Shown: positions 51,506 through 61,360, counted from the first letter of the stretch. The stretch is 64,000 bases of DNA from Ruegeria sp. A3M17 (GCF_003318255.1 NZ_QOCF01000014.1:434001-498000); one strand, 5' to 3'. The notes: a model not told the origin generated them from the letters alone. Numbers and translations are program-made.

Positions 51506-53050
51506 CTAGTCCCGGATGATGACACGGGTTTCAGATTTCAAAGCGTTCCCGAGTGACTTTAGCCGCGCCTCGGCCACTTCGTTGAACAGGGGGCGTGCTG
51601 CAGTTGGCAGGAACAAGTCCAGCTGTTGCTTCTTGGGGTAAAATTTCAAAGTCGCCATCGGCGCATCATTCTGCATCCACAGCATGGCACCAAACCGCAT
51701 AGCTTTTCCCAAAATCTCGGCCTGTTTCTGGTCTTTCTCGTCTAGGAGTTCGTACAGTGCGGTGAACCGGTTGCCCTCGCGTTTGTTGCGATACCGGTGC
51801 TGCAGGGCCAGCCCGATATAGACTCGTTCCGAGTGTTTCAAGCCGCCCAGATTGGCACGTGTGACGTAGTCGAAACAGACCTCGGCGCGATAGTCAGGAT
51901 GTGCGCGCCAGCTGACGTCGTGCAACAAACTGGCCGCCTTTATCAGGCGGATACGCGCGGGCGGGGCTGATTTGAACAGCGGCATCACGAAATCGAGCAG
52001 GTGTTTTCCGAAACCGGGCAGGCGGGCGTCCTTGGCTTCGGAAAAACGGCTCGCCTCGATCAACGGATCGCGGTCCCGCAGGTTTTGCGGCATCTGTTCG
52101 TAAAGCAGACCTTCGCGGATACCATAGCTGGAAATGGCGATATCCTTGGGTTTGAACGTGCGGATCAAGCGTGCCAACACATCCATCGCATAGGGGATCA
52201 GCGCCATTCGTGATCCCGACACACCGGCTTTGCTGCGCAGCTTTTCCGGGTCACCCTTTTCGATGAATTTAATGGTCTCGCGCACCTGCTTGGTGGTCAT
52301 GCGATATTCATGTAGAACGTTCAGGGGATAACCCCGGCGCAGCATGTCCAGGCGCGCAAAGGCCCGCCAGCTTCCGCCCACAAGGAACAGGCGATCGCGT
52401 TGCGGCCCCATCTGGTCGCGCAGATCCTCCATCGTGGCTTTGATGTGTGCCTTGCGCGCGCGTCGGCCACCTTTGATGTCCCGTAGTTTCAGTGGCCCCA
52501 GGGCCGAAGTCAGGCGCCGACCGACACCGCCGTCTCCGATCTCGGCTAATTCCATTGAGGACCCGCCGATGTCACAGATCAGGCCATATGCGCCGGGCCA
52601 TCCAAGCAGGACACCCTGCGCGGACAGGCGAGCCTCTTCATCGCCGTTAATGACCGATACGGTCAGGCCGGTTTCGGCTTTGACCTCGGCACAAAAATCG
52701 GGGCCATCCTCGGCCTCGCGCACGGCTGCGGTGGCGACGACATGCAGGCCGGGCAGGCCAAGGTCATCGGAAAGCTGGGCAAACCGGCCTAAAGCGGCCA
52801 GGGCGCGTTTGCGACCCGTCGGATTAAGCCGCCCCGTGTCCGAAAGGCCCGCGCCAAGCTCGCACATCACTTTTTCATTGTAGAAGTAAGCCGGTGAGCG
52901 CGCAGCACCGTCAAAGATCACCATCCGGACTGAGTTTGATCCAACGTCAACCACGCCCACGCGTGACAGAGCTCGGGCTTGGGGGTCATCAAAGAGGGGC
53001 TTTCCGAACGGACCCCAGTCAGGGATTTCGGTAACGACAGTCTGATCCAT
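51506..53050 (-). CDS. ppx: Ppx/GppA family exopolyphosphatase
   Basis: A 514-residue Ppx/GppA protein. The N-terminal ASKHA ATPase-fold shows RVGVVDVGSNSVRMVIFD (phosphate loop 1) and LICDIGGSSMELAEI (loop 2). The C-terminal half is long and helical, with an HD-like segment (LLHDVSWRAHPDYRAEV), as in exopolyphosphatases and guanosine pentaphosphate phosphatases. It removes phosphate from polyphosphate or pppGpp. The ATG at 53050 is preferred. It is the last gene after hdaA, with only a 49-base gap where related genomes often carry ppk. Confidence 0.93.
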   Translation of the reverse strand: MDQTVVTEIPDWGPFGKPLFDDPQARALSRVGVVDVGSNSVRMVIFDGAARSPAYFYNEKVMCELGAGLSDTGRLNPTGRKRALAALGRFAQLSDDLGLPGLHVVATAAVREAEDGPDFCAEVKAETGLTVSVINGDEEARLSAQGVLLGWPGAYGLICDIGGSSMELAEIGDGGVGRRLTSALGPLKLRDIKGGRRARKAHIKATMEDLRDQMGPQRDRLFLVGGSWRAFARLDMLRRGYPLNVLHEYRMTTKQVRETIKFIEKGDPEKLRSKAGVSGSRMALIPYAMDVLARLIRTFKPKDIAISSYGIREGLLYEQMPQNLRDRDPLIEASRFSEAKDARLPGFGKHLLDFVMPLFKSAPPARIRLIKAASLLHDVSWRAHPDYRAEVCFDYVTRANLGGLKHSERVYIGLALQHRYRNKREGNRFTALYELLDEKDQKQAEILGKAMRFGAMLWMQNDAPMATLKFYPKKQQLDLFLPTAARPLFNEVAEARLKSLGNALKSETRVIIRD

Positions 53051-53099
53051 GTCTCTTCCAGATATTCCGCGTGCAGAATGCGAGATGACCCGGCGTGGG

Positions 53100-53789
53100 T
53101 CAATTCCCAGATTGGACATCATCCAAATCTGCGCTCAAAACACGCACCGCCAAGGCACGGGTAATGTCGCGCTTTTCCGATAGCGCAAGCTGGTCCAGTT
53201 GCGCCACCACACTGGCGGCAGTTTCAAAGCGCCGGTCCATATGTTTAACCAGATAGGCGATGACCTCAGGGCTGGGGTTCAATTGCCGGTCCACGAACAG
53301 CTTGGCCAGAACCGCGCCCAGCAATGCATCATCCGGAGGATCCAGTGCCACGTGATGCGCGCCCTCGATCCGGCTTTGGAGATCGGGCAGTGGAAGTTGC
53401 CAGAAATTAGGGGCAAGCCGTCCAGTCATAAGAAGGGCGTTGCCTTCGGCCAACACAAGATTGTGCAGGTGAAACAGTGTTTTCTGTTGATCGAGGTCTT
53501 CGGCGACCATCGGCACGTCTTCGACCGCGACAGGCGCGCGTGCCAGATCCGGCACGTCTTCGTGACGCACATCCGCGGCCTGAATGATCCGACCACCGGT
53601 TTCCGCTGCCCAGACATGGGCCAGATGAGTTTTACCTGCACCCGCAGGGCCGCTCAGGACCAGTTTGTTGCCCGGCCAGGACGTGGCCGAAATCATTGCA
53701 ACTGCCAGTGCATTCGCGGGAGAGACAAAAAAATCCTCACGCCCCAGCGCAGTTTTGGCCGGAAGATCAAAGCTTAATTGAAGGGCCAT
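53100..53789 (-). CDS. hdaA: Regulatory inactivation of DnaA protein Hda
   Basis: A 229-residue DnaA-paralogue that, with the sliding clamp, promotes ATP hydrolysis by DnaA and so prevents over-initiation. The N-terminal clamp-binding motif QLSFDLP (about residues 4-10) is near perfect, and Walker A is GPAGAGKTHLAH. The lid region near the end (MDRRFETAASVVAQLDQLAL) is typical of this family. It has no C-terminal DNA-binding domain, unlike DnaA. It starts one base after the AI-2E permease stop, so the two are co-transcribed. Confidence 0.93.
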   Translation of the reverse strand: MALQLSFDLPAKTALGREDFFVSPANALAVAMISATSWPGNKLVLSGPAGAGKTHLAHVWAAETGGRIIQAADVRHEDVPDLARAPVAVEDVPMVAEDLDQQKTLFHLHNLVLAEGNALLMTGRLAPNFWQLPLPDLQSRIEGAHHVALDPPDDALLGAVLAKLFVDRQLNPSPEVIAYLVKHMDRRFETAASVVAQLDQLALSEKRDITRALAVRVLSADLDDVQSGN

Positions 53790-53790
53790 C

Positions 53791-54864
53791 TTACAGGTCT
53801 TCCTGATCCACGCTTTCGAGGCCGGTATACAGACGGCTGCCCAGATAGACCGATGTCGCGTACCGCGCCAGCACGCCCAGTGCGGCAGCAACGGGTACGG
53901 CAATCAGCATGCCGACAAAGCCGAACAGGGCACCGAACACAGACAATGCCAACAGCAGCCATACAGGATGCAGGCCGACCGAGTTACCCACCAGTTTCGG
54001 CGTCAGGAAGTTGCCCTCGGCCACCTGACCCAGCGCAAATATCCCGGCAACCAGACCGATCTGCGCCCAGTCCCCCCAGAATTGGAACAGCGCCAGACCG
54101 ATGGCCAGCGTGCCGCCGATCAGGGCGCCGAGATAGGGGATGAACGTGACCAGACCAGCAATAAAGCCCACGATCAGCCCGAACTGCAGGCCGACGGCCA
54201 TCAGTGCCACGGCGTAATAGGTTCCAAGGATCAGGCAGACGGTCCCCATACCCCGCACGAAAGACGCCAGAACGCTGTCGATATCGGCGGCCAGACGTTT
54301 GATCGTTGGGGCGTGGTCGCGCGGCAACAGGTCTCCGATGCGGGCAATCATACGGTCCCAGTCCAGCAACATGTAAACGGTTACGACCGGGACGATGACC
54401 AGAAGAACGACAACGTTGATCGCCGAACCCAATGAGGCAGCCACGGTCTGCAGCACATCGCCGGTCTTGGATTTTAGGGTTTCGCCCATTGAGACAAGGA
54501 ACTGATGAGTGCTTGATTCCGTGTCCAGCAATGACGGGAACTGTTGTTCAACAAACCCGCGCAGTTGTTTGAACAGGCTGGGCATAACTTCGACCAATTC
54601 GATCAACTGTGTGATCAGCGCCGGTGCGACCATCAGGATCATCAGGGCAAAGCTGAGAAGGCCGACGACGGTAATAATCCCGGTCGCAGCCATGCGCGAC
54701 AGGCCCAGGTTTTCCAGTCGATCTGCGACAGGATCTAGGAAATAGGCGATCGCGCCGCCAATTACAAAAGGTAGTAGAACGTCGCCAAGTGCCCATAGTA
54801 AAAGCACAAAAATAACAGCGGCAATGCCCCAGTATCTGAGTTGATCCTTTACCGGCAAGGCCAT
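53791..54864 (-). CDS. AI-2E family transporter (permease)
   Basis: A 357-residue membrane protein with about eight hydrophobic helices and a soluble region between (about residues 70-190). The C-terminal GAALGVLARYATSVYLGSRLY and the GLVTFIPYLGALIGGTLAIG segment near residue 240 are family markers. Members include the TqsA/YdiK group: some affect autoinducer-2 export, others are sodium/proton antiporters; this copy is not assignable. In related genomes it heads the hda-ppx unit, as here. AAGGGGACG is before the ATG. Confidence 0.92.
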   Translation of the reverse strand: MALPVKDQLRYWGIAAVIFVLLLWALGDVLLPFVIGGAIAYFLDPVADRLENLGLSRMAATGIITVVGLLSFALMILMVAPALITQLIELVEVMPSLFKQLRGFVEQQFPSLLDTESSTHQFLVSMGETLKSKTGDVLQTVAASLGSAINVVVLLVIVPVVTVYMLLDWDRMIARIGDLLPRDHAPTIKRLAADIDSVLASFVRGMGTVCLILGTYYAVALMAVGLQFGLIVGFIAGLVTFIPYLGALIGGTLAIGLALFQFWGDWAQIGLVAGIFALGQVAEGNFLTPKLVGNSVGLHPVWLLLALSVFGALFGFVGMLIAVPVAAALGVLARYATSVYLGSRLYTGLESVDQEDL

Positions 54865-54954
54865 GCTCGTCCCCTTGTTCTTGGCTCTTACCGGTGTTCT
54901 TGGCGTAAGCGGCCACGTGATGCAAGCGGTTCATGCCATGGAGATTTCCAAGGA

Positions 54955-55932
54955 TTATGAGCTGAGCGTCCCAAGCTCGGGCGTATCGACGGTGGCATTC
55001 TCATCGGGCCAGTTGGTGCGCCAGATTTCGGCGGACCAATGTCCGCAATGAACAGACGGTCGATCAAAGCCGGGCAGGGGTGGCAGTAGAGGTTCAACGA
55101 CCACGTCATGACGCGGAACTGCGAAATAAGGGAAGGAATAGCGTTCTTTGCCAGATTTATTGACCACCCGATGCGGAGTGGATTTAAGCTGGCCGCCGGA
55201 CCAAAGCTCAAGCATGTCGCCAATATTCACGATAAAGCCGCCGGAAGGGCAATCCGGGGTGATCCATCCGCCATCCCGGGTCCGCACCTCAAGCCCGCCG
55301 ACGGGGTCGGGGGCAATGATGGTCAGGGCATCCGTGTCCTTGTGGGGATGAATGCCAAAGCCTTCCTCATCCGGGGCCTGCGGCGGGTAGTGCAATAGTG
55401 TCATGTTGGTCATGGGGGTTGCAAAGGCCGCTTTCAGGACGTTGGGCTTCAGACCCAGACCGATTTCAAGCGCGCCCAGCAGCAGTTCGGCCACGTGGTC
55501 CAGTTGCGACCAATACTCCAATATGACTTCCCGCGCGCCCGGTACCTCCTCTGGCCAGAGGTTCGGGCCATAAAGCGCACAGTCACCGCGAACCGGGTGG
55601 TCCTCGGAAACTTCGAAATGAAGCTTGTAACCTTCGTATTTGTCCGCTTTGCCCGAGCCATCATTGGGCGTGAAGAAACCCATGGGGATGTATCCGCGAT
55701 AGTTGTCGCGAGTGATGGCCTGATCCCACTTGCTCTGTTCAACGATGTCAAAGATCGCGCGCGTCTTGGCACGGACCTGATTAACGGTGTCAGGTGAAAC
55801 CCCAGTGCCTGTGATGGACAAGAACCCGATGTCGGTGCAGGCGTCCAAGATCCGCTGAACGATTGCGTCATGGTCCGGATGGGTCGTGTCTTTCAGTGGA
55901 GAGATGTCAATCGTGGGGATCGTTTGCATCAT
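54955..55932 (-). CDS. Isopenicillin-N-synthase-like Fe(II)/2-oxoglutarate oxygenase
   Basis: A 325-residue oxygenase of the IPNS/2OG-Fe(II) superfamily. The facial triad is readable: His197 and Asp199 in GIHPHKDTDALT and His254 in STPHRVVNK; Arg264 in GKERYSFPYF binds the cosubstrate. The N-terminal DIOX_N half starts at MQTIPTIDISPLK. Such enzymes hydroxylate or cyclise small molecules; the substrate is unknown. ATG ATG at 55932 overlaps the stop of the flavoprotein gene (TGATG), so the two are translated together. Confidence 0.9.
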   Translation of the reverse strand: MMQTIPTIDISPLKDTTHPDHDAIVQRILDACTDIGFLSITGTGVSPDTVNQVRAKTRAIFDIVEQSKWDQAITRDNYRGYIPMGFFTPNDGSGKADKYEGYKLHFEVSEDHPVRGDCALYGPNLWPEEVPGAREVILEYWSQLDHVAELLLGALEIGLGLKPNVLKAAFATPMTNMTLLHYPPQAPDEEGFGIHPHKDTDALTIIAPDPVGGLEVRTRDGGWITPDCPSGGFIVNIGDMLELWSGGQLKSTPHRVVNKSGKERYSFPYFAVPRHDVVVEPLLPPLPGFDRPSVHCGHWSAEIWRTNWPDENATVDTPELGTLSS

Positions 55933-57296
55933 CAGTGGATCCTTACGCCTTGCCGATCCAGCTCGGTGTGAACAGGGGCGAGGTTCATCTCGTGCAGATC
56001 CTGATTGCTTTTCAGCGACAGGGCTGCCGCAATTCCCGCCCCCTGACCCATGACCGCGCAGCAAGCCATATTGCGCGTCGCTGCATGGGCAACCTTGTCC
56101 GCCCCGTGCGAACGACCCGCGACCAGCAGCCCTTTGACACCTTTGGGCAGCATCGAGCGGTAAGGGACCTGCATGTACCGTCCCGTAGTCGGCAGGATCA
56201 GGATGCCATAACCGTCGATGAATTCGGGATAGATGCCAATCGTATCCTCGAACCGGCCCTGATGGCGGGCATCATCTTCGGTCATGTTATAGGCCGCGTC
56301 GATCTTGCGCGTGTCGCGGATGCCGATGGTCATACCGAAATTTCGCAGCCGAGCATTCTCGCAGCCCGGCATGAAACGTCGCAGCGCTTCGATGGCAAGC
56401 ATCGACTGACGACGGCCTTCGATCTCGCCACGTGTCAAACTGTCGGGATCCGTGCCGTCGATCTCGGCCATGTGGATGAGGTTCATATAGGTCAGCTCAC
56501 CCGTGTCATGCATTGCACCCCAGGTGCCTGCTATGGTATTCAGATGCTGGGGGATCAGCCCCTGATCGATGGCTTGCTGGAAAGGTTTGTGCACGAAGGG
56601 CGAAAACATGTCGTCTTCTTTGCCGCTCGTCTCGATATTCCACTCACCGCCGCCGCCCCAATCCTTGTAGGTCTGGGGGTCGGCCTTGACGCCCTCCAAA
56701 AAGGAGCGTTTGTCGACACCGGCCAGATGGAACATGACCGAGGCGGCCATCATGTCTTCGCGGGCAGTTTTGTGGGTCGGCGCGCCTGCGCGGTGGGCAA
56801 CATCGGCGTCGCCGGTGGCGTCGATCACAACCTTGGCCAGGATCGCCTCGCGCCCCGCTTTGGATTCGGTGATGATGCCGGTGATCCGGTCACCCTCCAT
56901 GATCGGAGCGACGAATTGCCGGTGCAGCATCGGATGAACGCCTGCCTCTTCAACCAGCTTGTCGGCCACCAACTTGAAGCCCTCGCTGTCCAACTCATAG
57001 CTCAGCGATTGGCTCTCTGGCACGGCCGCACCCATGTCCTTGGCGCGGGTCTCGAACTCCATGCCGATTCCACCAGCTTCGACCGTCTGTTCATGGCGAT
57101 ACCAGGCGAAGCCCTCAACGCCCACGGCGGTGATGTTGCCACCCATGCAGCCGAAGCGGTCGACCAGCGACACCTCGACACCGGCGCGGGCGGCGGCCAG
57201 CGCGGCGGCCAGTCCTGCCGGTCCTGACCCGACCACAAGAACGTCTGTCTGATGAACAACCGGTATTTGACGCGCGGGTTCCTGAATGGTTTGCAT
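55932..57296 (-). CDS. FAD-dependent oxidoreductase (FAD_oxidored family)
   Basis: A 454-residue flavoprotein. The Rossmann motif is DVLVVGSGPAGLAAALAAAR (about residue 18) with DRFGCMGGNITAVGVEG just after, the FAD_oxidored family mark. Near residue 165, VVIDATGDADVAHRAGAP is the typical second motif, and the C-terminal AATRNMACCAVMGQGAGIAA closes the FAD site. These enzymes are found next to oxidative catabolic genes, but their substrates are rarely known. GGGGGC precedes the ATG. It is upstream of the oxygenase gene in one transcript. Confidence 0.9.
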   Translation of the reverse strand: MQTIQEPARQIPVVHQTDVLVVGSGPAGLAAALAAARAGVEVSLVDRFGCMGGNITAVGVEGFAWYRHEQTVEAGGIGMEFETRAKDMGAAVPESQSLSYELDSEGFKLVADKLVEEAGVHPMLHRQFVAPIMEGDRITGIITESKAGREAILAKVVIDATGDADVAHRAGAPTHKTAREDMMAASVMFHLAGVDKRSFLEGVKADPQTYKDWGGGGEWNIETSGKEDDMFSPFVHKPFQQAIDQGLIPQHLNTIAGTWGAMHDTGELTYMNLIHMAEIDGTDPDSLTRGEIEGRRQSMLAIEALRRFMPGCENARLRNFGMTIGIRDTRKIDAAYNMTEDDARHQGRFEDTIGIYPEFIDGYGILILPTTGRYMQVPYRSMLPKGVKGLLVAGRSHGADKVAHAATRNMACCAVMGQGAGIAAALSLKSNQDLHEMNLAPVHTELDRQGVRIH

Positions 57297-57465
57297 GGGT
57301 GCCCCCTGGATTCTGTATTTCAGTCACAATTGAAAAACCTAACTGGCGGGTCAATCAAAAAACCGACTGGCCTGAGGTCGCAAAATAACCAATGCATGAT
57401 TGCCCCCGGCGGGGCTTTGGCATAAGCAACTTTGAAGTCGAATTCTCACCTTTGAAGGTCATACA

Positions 57466-58806
57466 ATGCGCCTCAGCCGTTACTTTCTGCCCGTTCTCAA
57501 GGAAAACCCCTCCGAGGCCCAGATCGTCAGCCACCGGCTGATGTTGCGCGCCGGGATGATCAAGCAAGCTGCTGCCGGAATTTATTCATGGTTGCCGCTG
57601 GGTTTCAAAGTGCTGCGTAAGCTGGAAAACATCATCCATGAAGAGCAGGCACGCGCTGGCCACATCGCGATCCAGATGCCCATCATGCAATCGGCGGATC
57701 TGTGGCGTGAATCCGGGCGGTATGATGATTATGGTCAGGAAATGCTGCGCATGAAGGACCGGCATGATCGGGATATGCTGTTCACGCCGACCGCCGAAGA
57801 ACTGGTCACCGACATCTTCCGCGGCCACGTGAGCAGCTACAAAGACCTGCCGCTGACGCTGTACCAAATCCAGTGGAAATTCCGCGATGAGATCCGGCCC
57901 CGCTTTGGCGTGATGCGTGGACGTGAGTTCTATATGAAGGACGGTTACAATTTCGACCTGACCAAAGAGGACTCGCTGCACGCCTATAACCGCCATCTGG
58001 TCACCTATCTGCGCACCTATGAGCGCATGGGCCTGCAAGCCATCCCGATGCGCGCCGATTCCGGCCCCATCGGTGGCGACAACACGCACGAGTTCCTCGT
58101 TCTGGCCGATACCGGTGAATCTGAGGTGTTCTATGACAGTGCAGTCACCGATCTGACCTTTGGTGATCGTCAGATCGACTACGACAGCCGCGAGCAGTGT
58201 CAGGCCATCCTCGAGGAGTTCACCTCGAAATACGCCCGCACGGATGAAACCCATGACGAGGCGCTGTTCAACCAAGTCCCCGAGGAGCGTCGTCGCGTGG
58301 CGCGTGGGATCGAGGTTGGTCAGATCTTCTACTTCGGCACCAAGTATTCGGAGGCGATGGGTGCAACTGTACAAGGCCCCGATGGCAAACCCGTTCCGGT
58401 TCACATGGGCAGCCACGGTATCGGCGTCAGCCGCCTGATCGGCGCGATCATCGAGGCCAGCCATGACGACAAGGGCATCATCTGGCCTGAAGGCGTGACC
58501 CCGTTCCATTGCGGTATCGTCAACTTGAAGCAGGGTGATGACGAGGCCGACGCCGCCTGCAACAAGATCTACGGCGCGCTGACTGCGCTGGGGCTCGATC
58601 CGCTTTATGATGACCGCAAGGAACGGGCAGGGGGTAAGTTTGCCACCATGGACCTGATCGGTCTGCCCTGGCGCATCACCGTTGGCCCGCGCGGTTTGAA
58701 AAACGGAGTGGTTGAACTGACCTGCCGCCGCACAGGCGAAAGCGAGGAGATGTCCCCCGAAGCCGCCGTTACCAAGATCGCCGAGATCTATGAGCGCATC
58801 GCCTGA
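57466..58806 (+). CDS. proS: Proline--tRNA ligase (short alphaproteobacterial/mitochondrial type)
   Basis: Class II aminoacyl-tRNA synthetase charging tRNA(Pro). At 446 residues it lacks the large insertion (editing) domain of the E. coli enzyme, as is usual in alphaproteobacteria and mitochondria. Motif 1 is around [17 protein letters not shown], motif 2 [20 protein letters not shown], and motif 3 is near [16 protein letters not shown]. The C-terminal anticodon-binding domain begins near residue 340. GAAGG precedes the ATG. The next gene overlaps its 3' end by 17 bases. Confidence 0.97.
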   Translation: MRLSRYFLPVLKENPSEAQIVSHRLMLRAGMIKQAAAGIYSWLPLGFKVLRKLENIIHEEQARAGHIAIQMPIMQSADLWRESGRYDDYGQEMLRMKDRHDRDMLFTPTAEELVTDIFRGHVSSYKDLPLTLYQIQWKFRDEIRPRFGVMRGREFYMKDGYNFDLTKEDSLHAYNRHLVTYLRTYERMGLQAIPMRADSGPIGGDNTHEFLVLADTGESEVFYDSAVTDLTFGDRQIDYDSREQCQAILEEFTSKYARTDETHDEALFNQVPEERRRVARGIEVGQIFYFGTKYSEAMGATVQGPDGKPVPVHMGSHGIGVSRLIGAIIEASHDDKGIIWPEGVTPFHCGIVNLKQGDDEADAACNKIYGALTALGLDPLYDDRKERAGGKFATMDLIGLPWRITVGPRGLKNGVVELTCRRTGESEEMSPEAAVTKIAEIYERIA

Positions 58807-59683
58807 TACCTCTGACGCGCCGCTGATCTCGGTCATCACCGCGACCTATGACCTGCTATCGCAAGGACGGCAGGACAGTTTTCGCGAGGTGATCGAGTGC
58901 ATGGCGCGTCAGAATTGCGACCGGGCTGAGCATATCATTCAGGATGGGGCATCGACCGACGGCACGGTCGAGTTTCTACAGAACCTGACTGCGGACGCGG
59001 CTCGCACCCGGCTGATAAGCGAACCGGATATCGGTTTGTATGACGCGATGAACAACGGCGCGAAGGCCGCGCGCGGGGAATATCTGTTGTTCCTGAACTC
59101 TGATGACTCGCTGGCGTCCGACGACATTTTGAACATTGTCGCTGATCGGCTTGAAGCGACACAGCCGGATTTCCTGTTCGGCTCGACCCTGCGCCGGTTC
59201 GAGAATGGATCAGAAAGCCGAGAGAAACGGATGTCGCTGACAGCGATTCTGCAGCGGATGCCGTTCTGCCATAACTCTGTGTTGCTGAAGCGGGATGTGT
59301 TTTTGGCGCTGGGCGGACATGACACTCAATTTAGCGTCGCGGCCGATTACGATCTGATGTTACGCCTTTTGACCGAAGGGTATCAGGGCGAGCGCATTGA
59401 CGACCCGATATCCATGTTCTGGGGCAGGGGCGCTACGAGCGACGATGCCGCAACAGCGGAAGACTACGCCCGCGTCTGGATGAATTACTACGGCGGGTAC
59501 AGGTCGGCCGATGACCTGACACAGTCCGATTTCGTTCGATATTACCAACGCGGTCACATGCCCGCAGCACTGATCCTTGAGCGACTGTTAAAGCCCGGAA
59601 CGTCGGATGCCATCAAAGCCGCCGCGCGCCACAGTCTGTGGAAGACGACGCGCCGATCCGTTCAGTTCTGGCGCAGCTTTTAG
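58790..59683 (+). CDS. Family 2 glycosyltransferase
   Basis: A 297-residue GT-A glycosyltransferase. The nucleotide-sugar site appears in [12 protein letters not shown] near the N-terminus, the metal-binding Asp pair in [14 protein letters not shown] (about residue 104), and the acceptor region in [20 protein letters not shown] (about 180-200). This is the WcaA type used in capsule, LPS and exopolysaccharide assembly. Its ATG lies within proS (17-base overlap), so expression is tied to the synthetase. It acts in the cytoplasm at the inner membrane; no sugar or acceptor can be named. Confidence 0.87.
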   Translation: MSASPDTSDAPLISVITATYDLLSQGRQDSFREVIECMARQNCDRAEHIIQDGASTDGTVEFLQNLTADAARTRLISEPDIGLYDAMNNGAKAARGEYLLFLNSDDSLASDDILNIVADRLEATQPDFLFGSTLRRFENGSESREKRMSLTAILQRMPFCHNSVLLKRDVFLALGGHDTQFSVAADYDLMLRLLTEGYQGERIDDPISMFWGRGATSDDAATAEDYARVWMNYYGGYRSADDLTQSDFVRYYQRGHMPAALILERLLKPGTSDAIKAAARHSLWKTTRRSVQFWRSF

Positions 59684-59688
59684 GCGCG

Positions 59689-60039
59689 TCAGGCTGTCGG
59701 TCGGGCAGTCAGAACGTCTCCGTCTGCCGCATGGCCCCGTGCCACAACGATTGGACGGCCCAACCGTCGCACCAGATCCCTGAACTCAAGGCCCAGAAAG
59801 CGTAGACCGCAAATCCGGTCTCCGGTGATTTGATCAGTAAGGCACATTCGCCCATCCCGGAAGACCAAACGATACCCTTTGTCGTTCAGGATGTCGGTCA
59901 GACCAGCCCAGCTTGCCGCGCTGGCAAAGACCGGAAGGATGGTTGCGCGCAGAAGAACTGCGGACTCACAATCCAAATCTGTTGATGTTTGTCGGACCGA
60001 AATTACGTCCGGTTGTTCAGTTTCAATTCGAATACTCAT
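59689..60039 (-). CDS. Hypothetical protein, unknown family
   Basis: A 116-residue protein with no signal peptide or membrane helix. The mid part (WAGLTDILNDKGYRLVFRDG and RICGLRFLGLEFRDLVRRLG) reads like a small alpha/beta domain of the type seen at the end of some relaxase-linked and hypothetical proteins of Rhodobacteraceae, but I cannot assign it. GGGGGT precedes the ATG at 60039. It is convergent with the glycosyltransferase gene and stands alone. The upstream 205 bases toward the DUF6492 gene hold no other gene. Confidence 0.6.
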   Translation of the reverse strand: MSIRIETEQPDVISVRQTSTDLDCESAVLLRATILPVFASAASWAGLTDILNDKGYRLVFRDGRMCLTDQITGDRICGLRFLGLEFRDLVRRLGRPIVVARGHAADGDVLTARPTA

Positions 60040-60244
60040 GAGCGACCCCCGCTCTAAAAAATGTATTCCCCCACAATAGGGTGACAAAGTTTCCAAAAAT
60101 AAGCAAAACGCGAAATAAAGTTGCGTTTCAAATGTTGCATTTTGAGTTCAGTTTGTCTCGCCATGCTCACATTGACTTCATACCTGAAACAATACCGGGC
60201 TGTCTGTGAAGAGCGTCACAACCGGTGGTATATTTTAGCGACGA

Positions 60245-61360
60245 GTGATCTCCTTAAATTCGAGTGGCAGTTTAACCGGTGGCCCTGCTGATTCGCATTT
60301 TCGAGGCTTTGAGAGTGAATTTGACCGCGCTGAAATTGCTGATAAACCGAGCAAAACGATGAAAGGGCCCGCTGTGCTGAGTTTCGCGACCGTCGTGTAT
60401 TCCAAGGACTTTCCGCTGCTTGAACTTCAGGCGCTGTCTTTTGCCCGTTTTGTCGATCCGGACATGGTTTCGTCGATTCACGTGATCATGAATGACTGCG
60501 ACGAAGATACGCTCAGGGCAAAAATCGAACCCCTTTTGGCTTCATACGGCCCACTGCGATCCAAGGTTCAGGTCCCGGGCGGCGATGACCTGTTGTTGCA
60601 GTCCGGTCAGTACGCGCGGCGATCCTTGTCGGATCGGATCCTGATCGAAAACCGGTTTCGTATTCCCGGCATTCGCAGGCAGGGGTGGCGCGGGTCCAAC
60701 GGATATCGCAGTCAGCAAGTTCTGAAGCTGGGCGCCGCGCGCGTTGCGGCATCAGAGAGCATGGTGATCCTGGACACCAAGAACGTCTTTCTGCGTAGCT
60801 TTGCCCCGACTGAGTTCTTTGCTGACAGCGGGGCGGCACGCATCGCTTTCATCGACGTCCAAAGCGATTACCATCGCAATTGGCTGGTCGAGAGCCTTGA
60901 TGCACTGGGGGCGTCAGGTACCGACCTCACCGGGTTGAAGACCACGACATTTGCGACCCCTTTCGCGATGCGCCGATCCTTGGCCTTGGCGTTGCTGGAC
61001 GAGATCAACGATCGGTATGGCTCGGTGCAGGCGTTGTTTGGATCTCGCAGGCGGCCGTCCGAGTTCATGCTGCTGAATGCGTTCTGCCTCAAATCGCCGG
61101 ATGGCTATGCACCGTGGTTCGAGGACCACGCGCAATGCAATATCGGGCTCTGGCCGACCTATTCGCCTGCGGAAATGGCGTCGCAGTTGGCGATGCTGGA
61201 TGATCCCGCTGCATTGACGCTGGGTCTGCATAACCGCGCCTTGTCGCTGTTGCCCGGCGATCTGCGGGACCGTGTGTTTTCCGAGTTGGAAAACAGGGGT
61301 ATTTGTACCCGACCGCGCGCAGAAGAGGTGCTAAACCGCGCGGCAACGCTGACCGGCTGA
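60245..61360 (+). CDS. DUF6492 family protein (glycosyltransferase-like)
   Basis: A protein of about 371 residues. After a polar leader, the DUF6492 region begins at about residue 40 (LSFATVVYSKDFPLLELQAL), followed by NGYRSQQVLKLGAARVAASE and MVILDTKNVFLRSF, which looks like a GT-A-like nucleotide-sugar fold with an Asp-based site (ILDTKN). The family is uncharacterised and frequent near surface polysaccharide genes. GTG at 60245 is the longest start; ATG at 60359 (about 333 residues) is equally possible, and neither has a clear Shine-Dalgarno. A lone GT2 gene lies 0.6 kb upstream. Confidence 0.72.
   Translation: MISLNSSGSLTGGPADSHFRGFESEFDRAEIADKPSKTMKGPAVLSFATVVYSKDFPLLELQALSFARFVDPDMVSSIHVIMNDCDEDTLRAKIEPLLASYGPLRSKVQVPGGDDLLLQSGQYARRSLSDRILIENRFRIPGIRRQGWRGSNGYRSQQVLKLGAARVAASESMVILDTKNVFLRSFAPTEFFADSGAARIAFIDVQSDYHRNWLVESLDALGASGTDLTGLKTTTFATPFAMRRSLALALLDEINDRYGSVQALFGSRRRPSEFMLLNAFCLKSPDGYAPWFEDHAQCNIGLWPTYSPAEMASQLAMLDDPAALTLGLHNRALSLLPGDLRDRVFSELENRGICTRPRAEEVLNRAATLTG

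Noticed and set aside
55863-57227. A 454-codon plus-strand frame
   Set aside because: Antisense to the FAD-dependent oxidoreductase; composition shows it is a shadow.
57586-58839. A 417-codon minus-strand frame
   Set aside because: Antisense to proS, with no start signal or motif of its own.
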